From Clostridium sp. Marseille-Q2269 (GTDB taxonomy: Bacteria > Bacillota > Clostridia > Clostridiales > Clostridiaceae): a DNA stretch of 64,000 nucleotides. Under the pieces are notes generated by a model. That model was given only the letters and a program-made list of their open reading frames with translations. It was not told the origin of the DNA and made no database searches. Below are positions 26,936-36,146 of the stretch, in pieces. Each line of letters opens with the position of its first letter. Positions within the stretch are counted from its first letter, which is position 1. Where the stretch lies: NCBI RefSeq assembly GCF_943736985.1, contig NZ_CALSFS010000007.1:124001-188000 (forward strand). The letters are read 5' to 3'. Both the position numbers and the translations under genes were made by a program.

Positions 26936-28399
26936 ATGTCAAGTGGAATGTATCAAACAGTATTAGATGTAAAGATGGGCGACGTAATTTCAAAATACTC
27001 TAGAGATAAGGTTACTCTACTTGGTAGCTATTTAGAAAAAGACAGTAAATTTGTAGATAATTTAGAATTAGTTATAACTCCAGGGGATGGCAGTCCAACT
27101 TTAATTACAAAACTCCCCTATAGTGGATATGATCTACAACTTTTCCTAGGGGATTTTAATGGTGATAATAAAGATGAGATCATGGTTAGAGGTTCCTTTG
27201 GTGGATCAGGAGGATATGCTATAGCAGAAATTTATGATTATAAAGCAGGAAGACTTATAGGAATATTTAACCCAGATAAATTTTCTGAAAACTATAAAGT
27301 AATAGCAAGATACTTAGATGGATATAAAGTTTTGGTTAATTCTATTACCTTAAATGAATATTTTATATATGATATTTCTCATACACCTAAAGAGTATCTA
27401 AACATGATCTATGATGAAAATGGAAAAGTCATTAGCTCCGATGAGCCTACTATTTCAGCCATTAATGATGCCTTCCCTATTAAGCTTATATCTGAAAATA
27501 ACTACTATCTATTCATTAGGCAAAGAATAATTGGTGTTTCCAATGCTGATACCATAGGATATGTAGAAAGCTTTGTAGATTTATTAAACAATAATATGAA
27601 AGTAGTACAAATGGGCTATTATAATTTTGGTCTAAAGGGTCCAGTTCCAACCCCAACAAATAGAACGGTTAAAACTGATAGTTTAGAAGATAAATTCCCT
27701 GTGGGTAGTACTCTTATACCAATTAATGAGCTTGGATGGGATAACGATGAAATCAAAATTGATTTAGATTATGATGGAAATGATGAATGCCTAGTTCCAT
27801 ACACATTGGATGGATGTCCTTATCTAGGCTTGTTAAGAATGGATGACTCTTCTTATTCACTGGAAGACAGTTTTAAAGGTGAAGGGTATACAATTAAAGA
27901 TTTGATAATTAAAAACATGGGGGAAGAATATCATATTTTCCTAGGATTTAAAATAGACGATAATATAGGTAAACTTCACATACTAACATATAGAAAAGGT
28001 AAATTAGTAAAAGCATTTAAAGATGATGGATATTATTACAGCAAGATTTACCTTAAAGATTTAGATTTTGATGGAAAAGAAGAATTAATCTTATGGACAC
28101 ACGACAGCTATGAAGCGTACAATATCCATATTTATTCCATTAAAGAAAAAGGATTAAAATCAACTAATAAATACGATAGATTTTATTACAAAGAAGTTAT
28201 AGATTATTATACAAACTTGTTAGAGAAAGATCCTGATTTTTCAATCTATCTTTACTATTTAGCCTTAGCTTATATGAAAAGTGGAGATTTTAAGAATGCT
28301 ATTGCTGCTGTAGATAAAGCTTTAGAAGCAGAAGATCCATATCCTGCAACAAGAGCATTAAAGAGTCTAAGAAGAAAAGCAACAAGACACATAAAATAA
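26936..28399 (+). CDS. FG-GAP/VCBS-like repeat protein with C-terminal TPR
   Basis: I do not recognise this 487-residue protein by name. It holds calcium-loop-like repeats of the FG-GAP/VCBS type: LGDFNGDNKDEIMVRG near 75, DLDYDGNDECLVP near 280 and DLDFDGKEELIL near 380, as in beta-propeller proteins. The C-terminal 60 residues look like one or two tetratricopeptide repeats (DPDFSIYLYYLALAYMKSGD then FKNAIAAVDKALEAEDPYPA). There is no signal peptide or membrane helix, so unlike most FG-GAP proteins it appears cytosolic or spore-associated. It starts after AAAAGGAAG. It is a single gene with no telling neighbours. A spore-coat or scaffold role is a guess. Confidence 0.75.
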   Translation: MSSGMYQTVLDVKMGDVISKYSRDKVTLLGSYLEKDSKFVDNLELVITPGDGSPTLITKLPYSGYDLQLFLGDFNGDNKDEIMVRGSFGGSGGYAIAEIYDYKAGRLIGIFNPDKFSENYKVIARYLDGYKVLVNSITLNEYFIYDISHTPKEYLNMIYDENGKVISSDEPTISAINDAFPIKLISENNYYLFIRQRIIGVSNADTIGYVESFVDLLNNNMKVVQMGYYNFGLKGPVPTPTNRTVKTDSLEDKFPVGSTLIPINELGWDNDEIKIDLDYDGNDECLVPYTLDGCPYLGLLRMDDSSYSLEDSFKGEGYTIKDLIIKNMGEEYHIFLGFKIDDNIGKLHILTYRKGKLVKAFKDDGYYYSKIYLKDLDFDGKEELILWTHDSYEAYNIHIYSIKEKGLKSTNKYDRFYYKEVIDYYTNLLEKDPDFSIYLYYLALAYMKSGDFKNAIAAVDKALEAEDPYPATRALKSLRRKATRHIK

Positions 28400-28480
28400 C
28401 TTTAAAATTTATTAAATCTTACTCACAAGAAAAATAAATAAAATCTATAAAATAAATAGTAAGCACATAATTAAATAAAA

Positions 28481-28644
28481 TAGATTTAATTTTAATATGG
28501 CAAATATAAAAATTACACCTAATACCACATAAATAAGCTTTAAAAATCCTTAATGTTTCTTAATTAATTTTTATGTAATTATGTAAAGAATACATTTTTA
28601 TATTAGGAATGTGATGTTATATTAGCAGTTTAAAATTAAATCTA
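28481..28644. repeat. Inverted-repeat element with TAGATTTAATTTTAATA ends, copy 1
   Basis: The left end TAGATTTAATTTTAATA is mirrored by TTTAAAATTAAATCTA at the right end. The left 30 bases, including GGCAAATA-like sequence, also match the element at 54380-54494, while the interiors differ in length (164 and 115 bp). It is non-coding. Confidence 0.6.
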
Positions 28645-28661
28645 TTTAAAATTAAGGTAAT

Positions 28662-29885
28662 TTACTTATGAAAACCTATTTTTTTATAAAATTCTTCCCA
28701 ATAAATATTTTTTATCACATAGTTCGGAACACCCAATATAACATTATTAGCTTCTACATCCTTTATTGTAAGCATACCTAAATAAAAAAGTAGTGATTTA
28801 AAGTTCTCTCTATTATCATACATTGATGTTATATTAAATTTTTCTACTAGTTTAGTGCTAGTTTTCCCTATATTCATTATATCTGTTATTAATGATTCAT
28901 CTTTAAAATTCATGGCTAATCTATTTATTCTTCCATAATCTGTCCTTATATTATAATCTATCATTTCCTCAGGATATCTTTTATATCTTAAATAATTCTT
29001 TAAAAAATACATAGTCATATCCGGATTAAACACTGTTTCTCCATTTTTATTAAACCTATATCCATTATAATAAAAGTCCATATCTTTTATCACATTATTT
29101 CTATCATTTATATTCATTTCATCTATAATAGTTTCTAATTCCATTTTTGTAAATCCGAAAACATCATTCAAATCCTCTTCCATAGTTAAGTTTTCAGTTA
29201 TATTAAATCCACTAGTTAAATCATCTAGCATTATAGGACTTACTCCAGTGATAAATATTCTATTAAAATTATCATTTGTGGCATCTTTTATAGCCTTATA
29301 AAATGACTTAACAAATCCTTCCCCATGAAGTATTGTTTCATAAGCAGCATCATTTCCCACTGTTATTAGTTCATTAGCAAAATTATCGTATTCATCTATT
29401 AGTACAAATACAGGTATTTTTATTTTACTAGCAAAAAAAGATATGTATTGTACTATTACTTCTGCACTTTGTACTTCTTCAGGAATAGAGACCTGTTCTA
29501 ATAAATCTGAATATTGCTCTATAAATTTTCTTGCAGATAACAGTACTTTTGCATTAAAACTTTTTCTAAGCTCCTCTTCACCGTGTCCTGAATCAATTCC
29601 TGCAAAACTTATTTTCCAAACAAGAAACTTATTTCTCTCCTCTGTAGGATTTTTACCTATATATAAATCACCAAATAATCCTTGAAATTTATCCTTCTTA
29701 TTTATATCATAATAATTCTCAAGCATAGATATAAATAAACTCTTTCCAAACCTTCTAGGTCTTATAAAAAATTGATATGGAGCATATCCATCAAGTAATT
29801 CTATATATGGAGTTTTATCTACATAAAAATAATCTTCTTCTTTTAAAACTTCAAAATTAGAAATACCATAGGGTATCTTTTTCAT
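28662..29885 (-). CDS. AAA-ATPase-like protein, lacks C-terminal nuclease
   Basis: This 407-residue protein belongs to the AAA-ATPase_like/PD-(D/E)XK group found in many copies in some anaerobes. The N-terminus KKIPYGISNFEVLKEEDYFY then VDKT precedes an atypical Walker A (FIRPRRFGKSLFISMLENYY) and the Walker B FVLIDEYDNFANELI. TGVSPIMLDDLTSGFNITEN is a sensor-like motif. Compared with the 564-residue paralogue at 32300-33994 it stops after NYVIKNIYWEEFYKKIGFHK, losing about 150 residues that carry the nuclease. The missing part is not found downstream, where an inverted-repeat element begins. It is probably a 3'-truncated copy, though still a long open frame. The function of the family is unknown. 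Confidence 0.8.
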   Translation of the reverse strand: MKKIPYGISNFEVLKEEDYFYVDKTPYIELLDGYAPYQFFIRPRRFGKSLFISMLENYYDINKKDKFQGLFGDLYIGKNPTEERNKFLVWKISFAGIDSGHGEEELRKSFNAKVLLSARKFIEQYSDLLEQVSIPEEVQSAEVIVQYISFFASKIKIPVFVLIDEYDNFANELITVGNDAAYETILHGEGFVKSFYKAIKDATNDNFNRIFITGVSPIMLDDLTSGFNITENLTMEEDLNDVFGFTKMELETIIDEMNINDRNNVIKDMDFYYNGYRFNKNGETVFNPDMTMYFLKNYLRYKRYPEEMIDYNIRTDYGRINRLAMNFKDESLITDIMNIGKTSTKLVEKFNITSMYDNRENFKSLLFYLGMLTIKDVEANNVILGVPNYVIKNIYWEEFYKKIGFHK

Positions 29886-30092
29886 TTATTTTCACTCCTT
29901 TTATTTATACTTTTGCTAATAAAATTAATTTATAATATAAGCTAAGTATGAATATATTTTTCATTCCTATTTATTATCTACCCACTTATGAAAATTTTAT
30001 AATATATCTGTTATAAAAAACATAAAGAATACTGTAGTATAAACTTGTTATTATATATAAACTCACATTTACTTCATTTTATCCATATATGA

Positions 30093-30106
30093 ATAGTATA
30101 CCCTAT
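30093..30106. promoter_or_regulatory. 14-bp box ATAGTATACCCTAT, copy 2
   Basis: It lies about 208 bp upstream of the truncated AAA-ATPase-like gene at 28662-29885. It is identical to 20697-20710 and 34075-34088. Confidence 0.5.
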
Positions 30107-30263
30107 GTTTAGTATCATTTAAATAAAATAACATATTCAATATAATAAGATTCTGTCTACCTTAGCAAATTACATATTTATTATTTAAATAAAAGTAACT
30201 CAATTTATTTTAGTTTCCATTCACACTATTTACTAAGTAAGGTTTTTTACTATTTTTAAATTT

Positions 30264-30859
30264 TTATTGTTTTCCAACACCCTTTAATATAAATTGAACC
30301 ATATCCTCTACATCATTTGAATGATCTACTTTAGCATCACTAAACAATGCAAATCTAAAGATAAAACATCCTATAATATGAGTTAACATCATCTCAATAA
30401 TTGTGGGAGTTTCTATATCTTTTATATCTCCCTTTTTTTTATAGGTATCAATACTAAGGGTTAGATTTTTTAAAACTCTACGTTCAAATTCATCCATCAT
30501 CTGCTGTTGTAACTCTTTTCTATGTAATAATTCTGATATTATGATTTTAAATATTTCTTTATTTTCTTCTATAAACCCCAATCTATTTGTTATAAGCTCT
30601 CTTAAAAAATCTTGAAAACTATCATAATTATTCTTTAAAACATCTTCTACAAGTTCATCTGTAATACTAGCAATAGCATCAATTAAAAAAGTTATTATTA
30701 TAGCTAATAATAACTTTTCCTTAGTTTCAAAATGTCTGAATATAGTCCCCTCTGCAACCCCAGCCTCTCTTGCAATTTCACTGGTAGATGTGGCTGCATA
30801 TCCTTTTTCTGCAAATAACTTAATATCAATTTCTAATATTTTTCCTGTTTGGTTGTCAT
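30264..30859 (-). pseudogene. TetR-family regulator, frameshifted near N-terminus
   Basis: The gene would encode a TetR-type repressor of about 197 residues. From an ATG at 30859 the frame reads MTTKQEKY then stops. One frame over it continues ILEIDIKLFAEKGYAATSTSE, IAREAGVAEGTIFRHFETKE and KLLLAII, a perfect TetR helix-turn-helix. The ligand-binding part follows to VEDMVQFILKGVGKQ. One extra A in the five-A run at 30839-30843 would give MTTKQEKILEIDIKLF and repair it. The only other in-frame ATG, at 30581, makes a protein without DNA-binding domain. It lies downstream of an ABC permease remnant that it may once have controlled. A true mutation or a sequencing slip are both possible. Confidence 0.85.
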
Positions 30860-30998
30860 TTTTTTATTTATATTTTCTTCTGCTAACTTTAACAAATTTT
30901 CATATATAAACCTACTGTAAGGAGATGAACTACAAATTCTATCCCCTTATTACATTCCTTTCATTTTACATAATTAAATTTAAATAATTTTCACTAAC

Positions 30999-31324
30999 TT
31001 ATATGCTACCATATTTCTTTAGTGTAAATATATTTAATACTATAAATACTGCTGCAAATAGAACTAGCATAAGTAAATCCATTTTTATATCATTAAATAA
31101 GAATCCTTTATACATAACATTTTGAAGAGCTTTTCCACCATAGTACATAGGCATAAATTTGGCTACAACTTGTAACCAATGGGTCATATTTTCTATTGGA
31201 AAAATACCTGCAAAGAAAATTTGTGGTATTATAATTACGGGTATAAATTGTACCATTTGAAACTCTGAATTTGCAAATGCAGACAACAAAATTCCTAAGC
31301 TTAATACTATTTGTCCAATTTATA
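30999..31324 (-). pseudogene. C-terminal fragment of an ABC-2 type permease
   Basis: The frame reads GQIVLSLGILLSAFANSEFQ, MVQFIPVIIIPQIFFAGIFP and IENMTHWLQVVAKFMPMYYG and ends NIFTLKKYGSI. This is the last third of an ABC-2 (drug or polyketide exporter) permease with its final membrane helices. It has no start of its own: upstream it merges directly into the 3' end of the response regulator gene, whose TAG at 31307-31309 lies inside this fragment in another frame. The rest of the permease, its ATPase and very likely a sensor kinase were lost in one deletion. It is a non-functional remnant. Confidence 0.85.
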
Positions 31325-31999
31325 CCCAATGCCCCATATTGTTTCAATATAATGATTTTCTGCCCCTGCTTTACATATCTTATTTCTCAAATTGCTTATA
31401 TGTACATTTATAGTATTATCATCACATAGATACTCACTACCCCATACACTCTCAAACAGATTGGCCTTAGTAAAGACTTTTTTAGGATAGCTCATTAAAA
31501 GCTCCAATATATTAAATTCTGTATTAGTTAACATTAATTCTTTATCATATACAAAAGCTTCTCTACTATCTTTGTTAAGAGACAATTCTTTATACTTTAA
31601 TAATTTTTCTACATCTAAAGTGGAAAATTCCTTATATCTTCTAAGATGTGAGTCTATTCTTGCAGATACCTCATCTATATCAAAAGGCTTTGTTATATAA
31701 TCATCTGCTCCCATTCTTAAAGTTTCTATTTTAATATCTTTTTCCTCTTTAGCTGAAATTATAATTACAGGCATATTGCTGGTTTTTCTTATATTACTTA
31801 GAAGTTTTTTGCCATCCATACCAGGTAGCATTAAATCCAATAGAACCATATCCCAATTGTCCTGTTTTACATATATTAAAGCTTCTGTGCCAGAATATGC
31901 TGATTGTGTAACATACCCATTTTGTGTTAACATATCCCTCAATAATTTATTTATATCATCATTATCTTCAACCACTAATATTTTTATATCTTTATTCAT
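31307..31999 (-). CDS. OmpR-family response regulator
   Basis: This 230-residue two-component regulator has a receiver domain (ILVVEDNDDINKLL, phospho-acceptor Asp in DMVLLDLMLPGMDGKKLL, the lysine in DDYITKPF). It is followed by a winged-helix DNA-binding domain (LTNTEFNILELLMSYPKKVF, NTINVHISNLRNKI, IETIWGIGYKL). The length is normal and the last two residues may come from the deletion junction. No histidine kinase gene follows, although regulators of this kind are nearly always paired. It is probably an orphan left by the deletion that created the permease fragment. Without its kinase its activity is uncertain. Confidence 0.88.
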   Translation of the reverse strand: MNKDIKILVVEDNDDINKLLRDMLTQNGYVTQSAYSGTEALIYVKQDNWDMVLLDLMLPGMDGKKLLSNIRKTSNMPVIIISAKEEKDIKIETLRMGADDYITKPFDIDEVSARIDSHLRRYKEFSTLDVEKLLKYKELSLNKDSREAFVYDKELMLTNTEFNILELLMSYPKKVFTKANLFESVWGSEYLCDDNTINVHISNLRNKICKAGAENHYIETIWGIGYKLDK

Positions 32000-32054
32000 T
32001 ACTATCCCCCTAGGAAAATCTATTAAAATTATAATAATATTCTATATTAATTAT

Positions 32055-32185
32055 ATTTTACCATAATCGATTTTCAAATAAGATATATAAAGCCTTCCAC
32101 CATTAAAGTCAATATAATTACTGTAATACTATATCATGAAATAAGATTTTCAAAAGAATTTTTACATAAAAATGTACTGACTATT
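32055..32185. repeat. Direct repeat flanking the ATPase-nuclease gene, left copy
   Basis: Sequence from TTTTACCATAAT through CCTTCCACCAT to ACATAAAAATG is imperfectly repeated at 34242-34360 in the same orientation. The pair brackets the 564-residue AAA-ATPase-like gene. Confidence 0.55.
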
Positions 32186-32205
32186 TGGGTAATAATACAA
32201 TGTAT

Positions 32206-32280
32206 AAAAGGAGCTGTGACGCTAATAATAAATCCTACAATATATTGTGCTTAAATTCTTTAGTGCCACAACTCCTTTTT
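32206..32280. repeat. MITE-like inverted-repeat element, short copy C
   Basis: The element begins AAAAGGAGCTGTGACGCTAA and ends TAGTGCCACAACTCCTTTTT. It is a shortened relative of the 96-bp elements at 11549 and 43553, missing about 25 central bases. Its ends form a hairpin with a T-run and could also end transcription. Confidence 0.7.
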
Positions 32281-32299
32281 TTATATTATTCTCTTATAC

Positions 32300-33994
32300 T
32301 TATAACTCTACAGTATAGATATCCTTTTTTCCAACTACAATAATTAATACTTTCTTTAAATCATGTACTCCAAGTTCTTCTTTTACCATTTTGCTTTCAG
32401 CATATCCTTGAAGCTGTTTTATTCCTTCCTCTTTTACTTTCTCAAAAGTATTTTTATCACTTTCTTTTATATATTTTAACTCTATAATCCACTGAAATTT
32501 AGTTATATCTTTAAACTGAATTTTTCTTTTAAGCATTATATCAACATAGCCTTTATTATTTTCATCCTCACTTTTTATAAAGTAAGTGCTATCTACACCT
32601 AAAAGAGTTAATAACATCATCTTTATGTTTTTTTCATCCATTTTTATTAAATCTCTATTTGATAAATCCTCTAATATAGCACTTACAACTTCTATTAAAG
32701 GGTGAATATTTCCGTTCATTCTCATTTCATTAACTGCTATTCTTATATCTTGTAGTTGAACATTATATTCTAAATTTATTCTTTGAAAATATTGTTCCCA
32801 ATAAATAGTCTTTATAACATAGTTAGGTATCTTTAAAATAGTACCCAATGGACCTTGCTCCTTTATTGTAAGCATTCCTAAATAAAAAAGTAGTGATTTA
32901 AAATTTTCTTTCACACTATACATAGTATGAATATTAAATCTATCTACTAGCATAGTAGAAGTTTCTCCTGTAGTCATTATCTCCTCTAGTGCTTCTCTAT
33001 CATTAAAATTATAAGCCAACTGATTAACTTTACCATAGTCAGTTTTCACATTATTATCTATCATTTCCTTAGGATAGCGACTGTATAATGAATAATTATA
33101 TAAAAAATACATAGACATATCTGGATTGAAAACTGTTTTACTATCCTCATTAAATTTATATCCGTTATAATATTGGGTCATATCAGTGCATATCTTTTCT
33201 CTAATTTCTTTATTTTTTATTCCAGCCTCATCCATAACACAAGAAATCTCATCTCTTGTAAAACCCATCATAGCATTAAGATTTTGATCTAATGTATAAT
33301 TCATTGTAATATTAAAACCACTAGTTAAGTCATCTAACATTATAGGGCTTACACCTGTCATAAATATTCTGTTAAAGTTGTCCGCTGTTGCGTCCTTTAT
33401 AGCTTTATAAAACACTTTAACAAAACCTTCACCATGAAGTATACCACTATAGGTACTTTGTTTTGATCCTGTAATCAATTCATTAGCAAAGTTATCATAT
33501 TCATCTATTAAAACAAATACAGGTATCTTTATTTTACTAGCTAATAAAGATATATATTGAACTATTATTTCTGCGCTTTCCATTCCTTTTGGAATAGTAT
33601 CAGCATCTAATAAATTTGAGTATTTATTTAGAAATTTTATTGCAGATAAAAAAACTTTTGAATTAAAACTATTTCTTAATTCTTCTTCACCATGTCCTGC
33701 ATCTATCCCTGCAAAACTTATTTTCCACACAAGAAAGCTATTTCTCTCCTCTGTAGGATTTTTACCTATATATAAATCACCAAATAATTCTTCAAATTTG
33801 TCTTTCTCATTTATATCATAATAACTCTCAAGCATAGATATAAAAAGACTTTTACCAAATCTTCTAGGCCTTATAAAAAAATTATAGGGAGCATATCTAT
33901 CTAATAGTTCTATATAAGAGGTTTTATCCACATAAAGATAATTTTTTTCTCTTAAAACCTCAAAGTTAGAAATCCCATAAGGTATTCTTTTCAT
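32300..33994 (-). CDS. AAA-ATPase-like protein with PD-(D/E)XK nuclease domain
   Basis: This 564-residue full-length member of the family is closely related to the truncated copy at 28662. The N-terminal ATPase-like domain has KRIPYGISNFEVLREKNYLY then VDKT, the Walker A-like RPRRFGKSLFISML near 42-55 and Walker B VFVLIDEYDNFANELI. TGVSPIMLDDLTSGFNIT follows near 220. The C-terminal DUF1703-type nuclease shows the catalytic pattern KGYVDIMLKRKIQFKD then WIIELKYIKES (Asp and ExK) near 485-515. It has its own upstream region with the 14-bp box at 34075. These genes are multicopy and often near mobile elements; defence or DNA-processing roles have been suggested but not proven. Confidence 0.9.
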   Translation of the reverse strand: MKRIPYGISNFEVLREKNYLYVDKTSYIELLDRYAPYNFFIRPRRFGKSLFISMLESYYDINEKDKFEELFGDLYIGKNPTEERNSFLVWKISFAGIDAGHGEEELRNSFNSKVFLSAIKFLNKYSNLLDADTIPKGMESAEIIVQYISLLASKIKIPVFVLIDEYDNFANELITGSKQSTYSGILHGEGFVKVFYKAIKDATADNFNRIFMTGVSPIMLDDLTSGFNITMNYTLDQNLNAMMGFTRDEISCVMDEAGIKNKEIREKICTDMTQYYNGYKFNEDSKTVFNPDMSMYFLYNYSLYSRYPKEMIDNNVKTDYGKVNQLAYNFNDREALEEIMTTGETSTMLVDRFNIHTMYSVKENFKSLLFYLGMLTIKEQGPLGTILKIPNYVIKTIYWEQYFQRINLEYNVQLQDIRIAVNEMRMNGNIHPLIEVVSAILEDLSNRDLIKMDEKNIKMMLLTLLGVDSTYFIKSEDENNKGYVDIMLKRKIQFKDITKFQWIIELKYIKESDKNTFEKVKEEGIKQLQGYAESKMVKEELGVHDLKKVLIIVVGKKDIYTVEL

Positions 33995-34074
33995 TTACCA
34001 TCACTCCTCATTTAATTTCATCTCTTCTTTATCACTTTATTTTTCTATAATCAAGTTTAATATTTAATTTATTT

Positions 34075-34088
34075 ATAGTATACCCTAT
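34075..34088. promoter_or_regulatory. 14-bp box ATAGTATACCCTAT, copy 3
   Basis: It lies 81 bp upstream of the 564-residue AAA-ATPase-like gene and is identical to the boxes at 20697 and 30093. Confidence 0.5.
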
Positions 34089-34162
34089 TTCACTATTACT
34101 TTCATTCAAGGTATATTGTATAGTATAGACAATAAATAAAGCCTTAGCTAATATTACTGTCA

Positions 34163-34225
34163 GTTGATTTAACGCTGGTTTAATGTAGAGAATATTATTC
34201 TGTAACCATAATTTAACTAGTACAA
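34163..34225. repeat. 63-bp dispersed repeat, family 2, copy 1
   Basis: GTTGATTTAACGCTGGTTTA begins the element and TAATTTAACTAGTACAA ends it. It matches 44429-44490 in the same orientation and 53586-53650 in the opposite one. It is non-coding. Confidence 0.65.
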
Positions 34226-34241
34226 GGAGTTATATTAATTA

Positions 34242-34360
34242 TTTTTACCACAATGAATTTTCAAATAAGACATATAAAACATTCCACCATGAAAAAGTAA
34301 TACTAAATTATTAGATAAGATATTTAAAATAATTTTAACATAAAAAGGTAATTCCAGTTT
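34242..34360. repeat. Direct repeat flanking the ATPase-nuclease gene, right copy
   Basis: It is imperfectly identical to 32055-32185 (TTTTACCACAAT, CATTCCACCATG, ACATAAAAAGG). A hairpin near 34392-34423 follows, before the permease stop. Confidence 0.5.
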
Positions 34361-34476
34361 TAGTAATAGCAAAATCTAAAATAAAATATATAAAAGCACT
34401 CCACTATAAAAATGGAATGCTCTTCATTATATTCTTTAAAAATATTGTCTTATACCCTATCATAATTTTTCTTTTG

Positions 34477-36144
34477 CTATTGAACTTGCTCCCATCTTCT
34501 ATTAAATAGCTTTTTCCATAAGATTATATTAACCAAAATTAAAATTACAATATATACATATATAGCAAAATTATATTCTGTAAAACTTCTAATTAACTTA
34601 TGCAATCCAAAAAAAATTCCTGTGATGGCTGCAGAAAGTATAACCGTAGTAAAAGAATTTCCTGCATTGCTTTGAAAATCTTTATAAAAAGGCAATTCTT
34701 TTTTATATAAGTTTTGTATAACAACTATTAAAATAAGCATGCTGAAAAACATTACTATTATATCTGGTAATATTCTTAATCCACACATTATTAAAAAAAC
34801 AATACAAATACTGAAAAATACTGGAGAAATATATCTTAATATAAATCCTTTTAAAACTCCTTTTTGGATCTTTCCTGGGCTTTCTATAGGCAAAACCATA
34901 TATATCCATGAGCCTTTATATTTTTCACTCTGGCTTAAAAGTTCTATGCCTGCCACTAACATAAACACTGCTAAATAAATCCCAAAATAATAATTTCCCT
35001 TTGAAAATTTGTTAAGAGCCTTTGAAACTGATTTATATTTTGAAAAAGAGCCTATCATCATTATAAAAGGGAAAATCACAGCAAAAGCCAAGGTTGGGTA
35101 CAATTTTAGCTTCAACTTTCTTTCTGTAGATATCATATTTCTTGAAAACCGAAAAAATATATTTTCTATTTTATCTCTACAAAAAATACATGCATATCTT
35201 TTCTTTCTTAATCCTTTATCTTCTTCAATGGTTCCTTTTTTACTTGTACTACTGTCAAGTTTTTGTAAATTTTCTTCAAAATACGGAACAATAAATTTAT
35301 AGTATATACCAAAAATTATAATTGGTATCACCACGCACATTATGCTTAATAACACATACTGTATTCCAGTATTATGTTCAATTATTAAGCTATATGGAGC
35401 CCCGAACCACACTGGTGGAACTAGATAACTCCACCATTTAATTTCAAAATTCATATTTACACCATTAATATCAAATACTCGTGGTATAATTTGATATCCT
35501 AAAGCAAGTACTATTGATAAAACTATTTGAAAATAATTTATTATATCTTTAAGCTTTTCTCCATCAAAAATTTTTAATATAAAATAATACAATATGGCAG
35601 TTATGAATATAGTAAAAAATGAAAGTAATATTATTTGAAAAAAGAAAATTATAAAAAATTTAAATTTGTATCTAATAACACCAGCTATTAATGTTGGCCC
35701 TGCAATTGCCCCGGCAATAGATGTGATATAAATTAATATGTGAGTAGTCTTAGCTGCATTTATTGTCCTTTGATCTATTGGTTTAGTATTTAATATATTT
35801 TTATCACCCAGATCCAAAAGTACAGAAGAAAAATCTGCAATCATAGTACTCATGATTAAAAACATTATGGCACCTATATTTATACTCATTTTTACAATCA
35901 TAGGCGATGGAATAAAAATAAAAACAGCAAGAAAAATTCCCATTAATCCATATAAAAGTAGTGATTTTATAAAAGTATTCTTTTTATTCTCATTTTCCTT
36001 ATCTTTATATATTGTTGGAACTCTTCTATTATCCATTAAAAGCTTTAATTTAAGTATTGTTCTCATGGAAGTATAATTAACACCAAGTTTATCATATATA
36101 AATTTAAATTTATCAACAAGCTTTAATATTTTAAAATCTTCCAC
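34477..36144 (-). CDS. ABC exporter permease
   Basis: This 555-residue integral membrane protein has about ten to twelve predicted helices (for example SLLLYGLMGIFLAVFIFIPS, INIGAIMFLIMSTMIADFSS, FFIIFFFQIILLSFFTIFI and several near the C-terminus). The GDKNILNTKPIDQRTINAAK segment is typical of large putative ABC-2 permeases of Firmicutes. It starts at a GTG whose ribosome site GGAGGTATAGAA lies inside the end of the ATPase gene, so the two are translationally coupled. Substrate is unknown. It is unrelated to the truncated permease at 30999. Confidence 0.85.
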   Translation of the reverse strand: MEDFKILKLVDKFKFIYDKLGVNYTSMRTILKLKLLMDNRRVPTIYKDKENENKKNTFIKSLLLYGLMGIFLAVFIFIPSPMIVKMSINIGAIMFLIMSTMIADFSSVLLDLGDKNILNTKPIDQRTINAAKTTHILIYITSIAGAIAGPTLIAGVIRYKFKFFIIFFFQIILLSFFTIFITAILYYFILKIFDGEKLKDIINYFQIVLSIVLALGYQIIPRVFDINGVNMNFEIKWWSYLVPPVWFGAPYSLIIEHNTGIQYVLLSIMCVVIPIIIFGIYYKFIVPYFEENLQKLDSSTSKKGTIEEDKGLRKKRYACIFCRDKIENIFFRFSRNMISTERKLKLKLYPTLAFAVIFPFIMMIGSFSKYKSVSKALNKFSKGNYYFGIYLAVFMLVAGIELLSQSEKYKGSWIYMVLPIESPGKIQKGVLKGFILRYISPVFFSICIVFLIMCGLRILPDIIVMFFSMLILIVVIQNLYKKELPFYKDFQSNAGNSFTTVILSAAITGIFFGLHKLIRSFTEYNFAIYVYIVILILVNIILWKKLFNRRWEQVQ

Positions 36145-36146
36145 TT

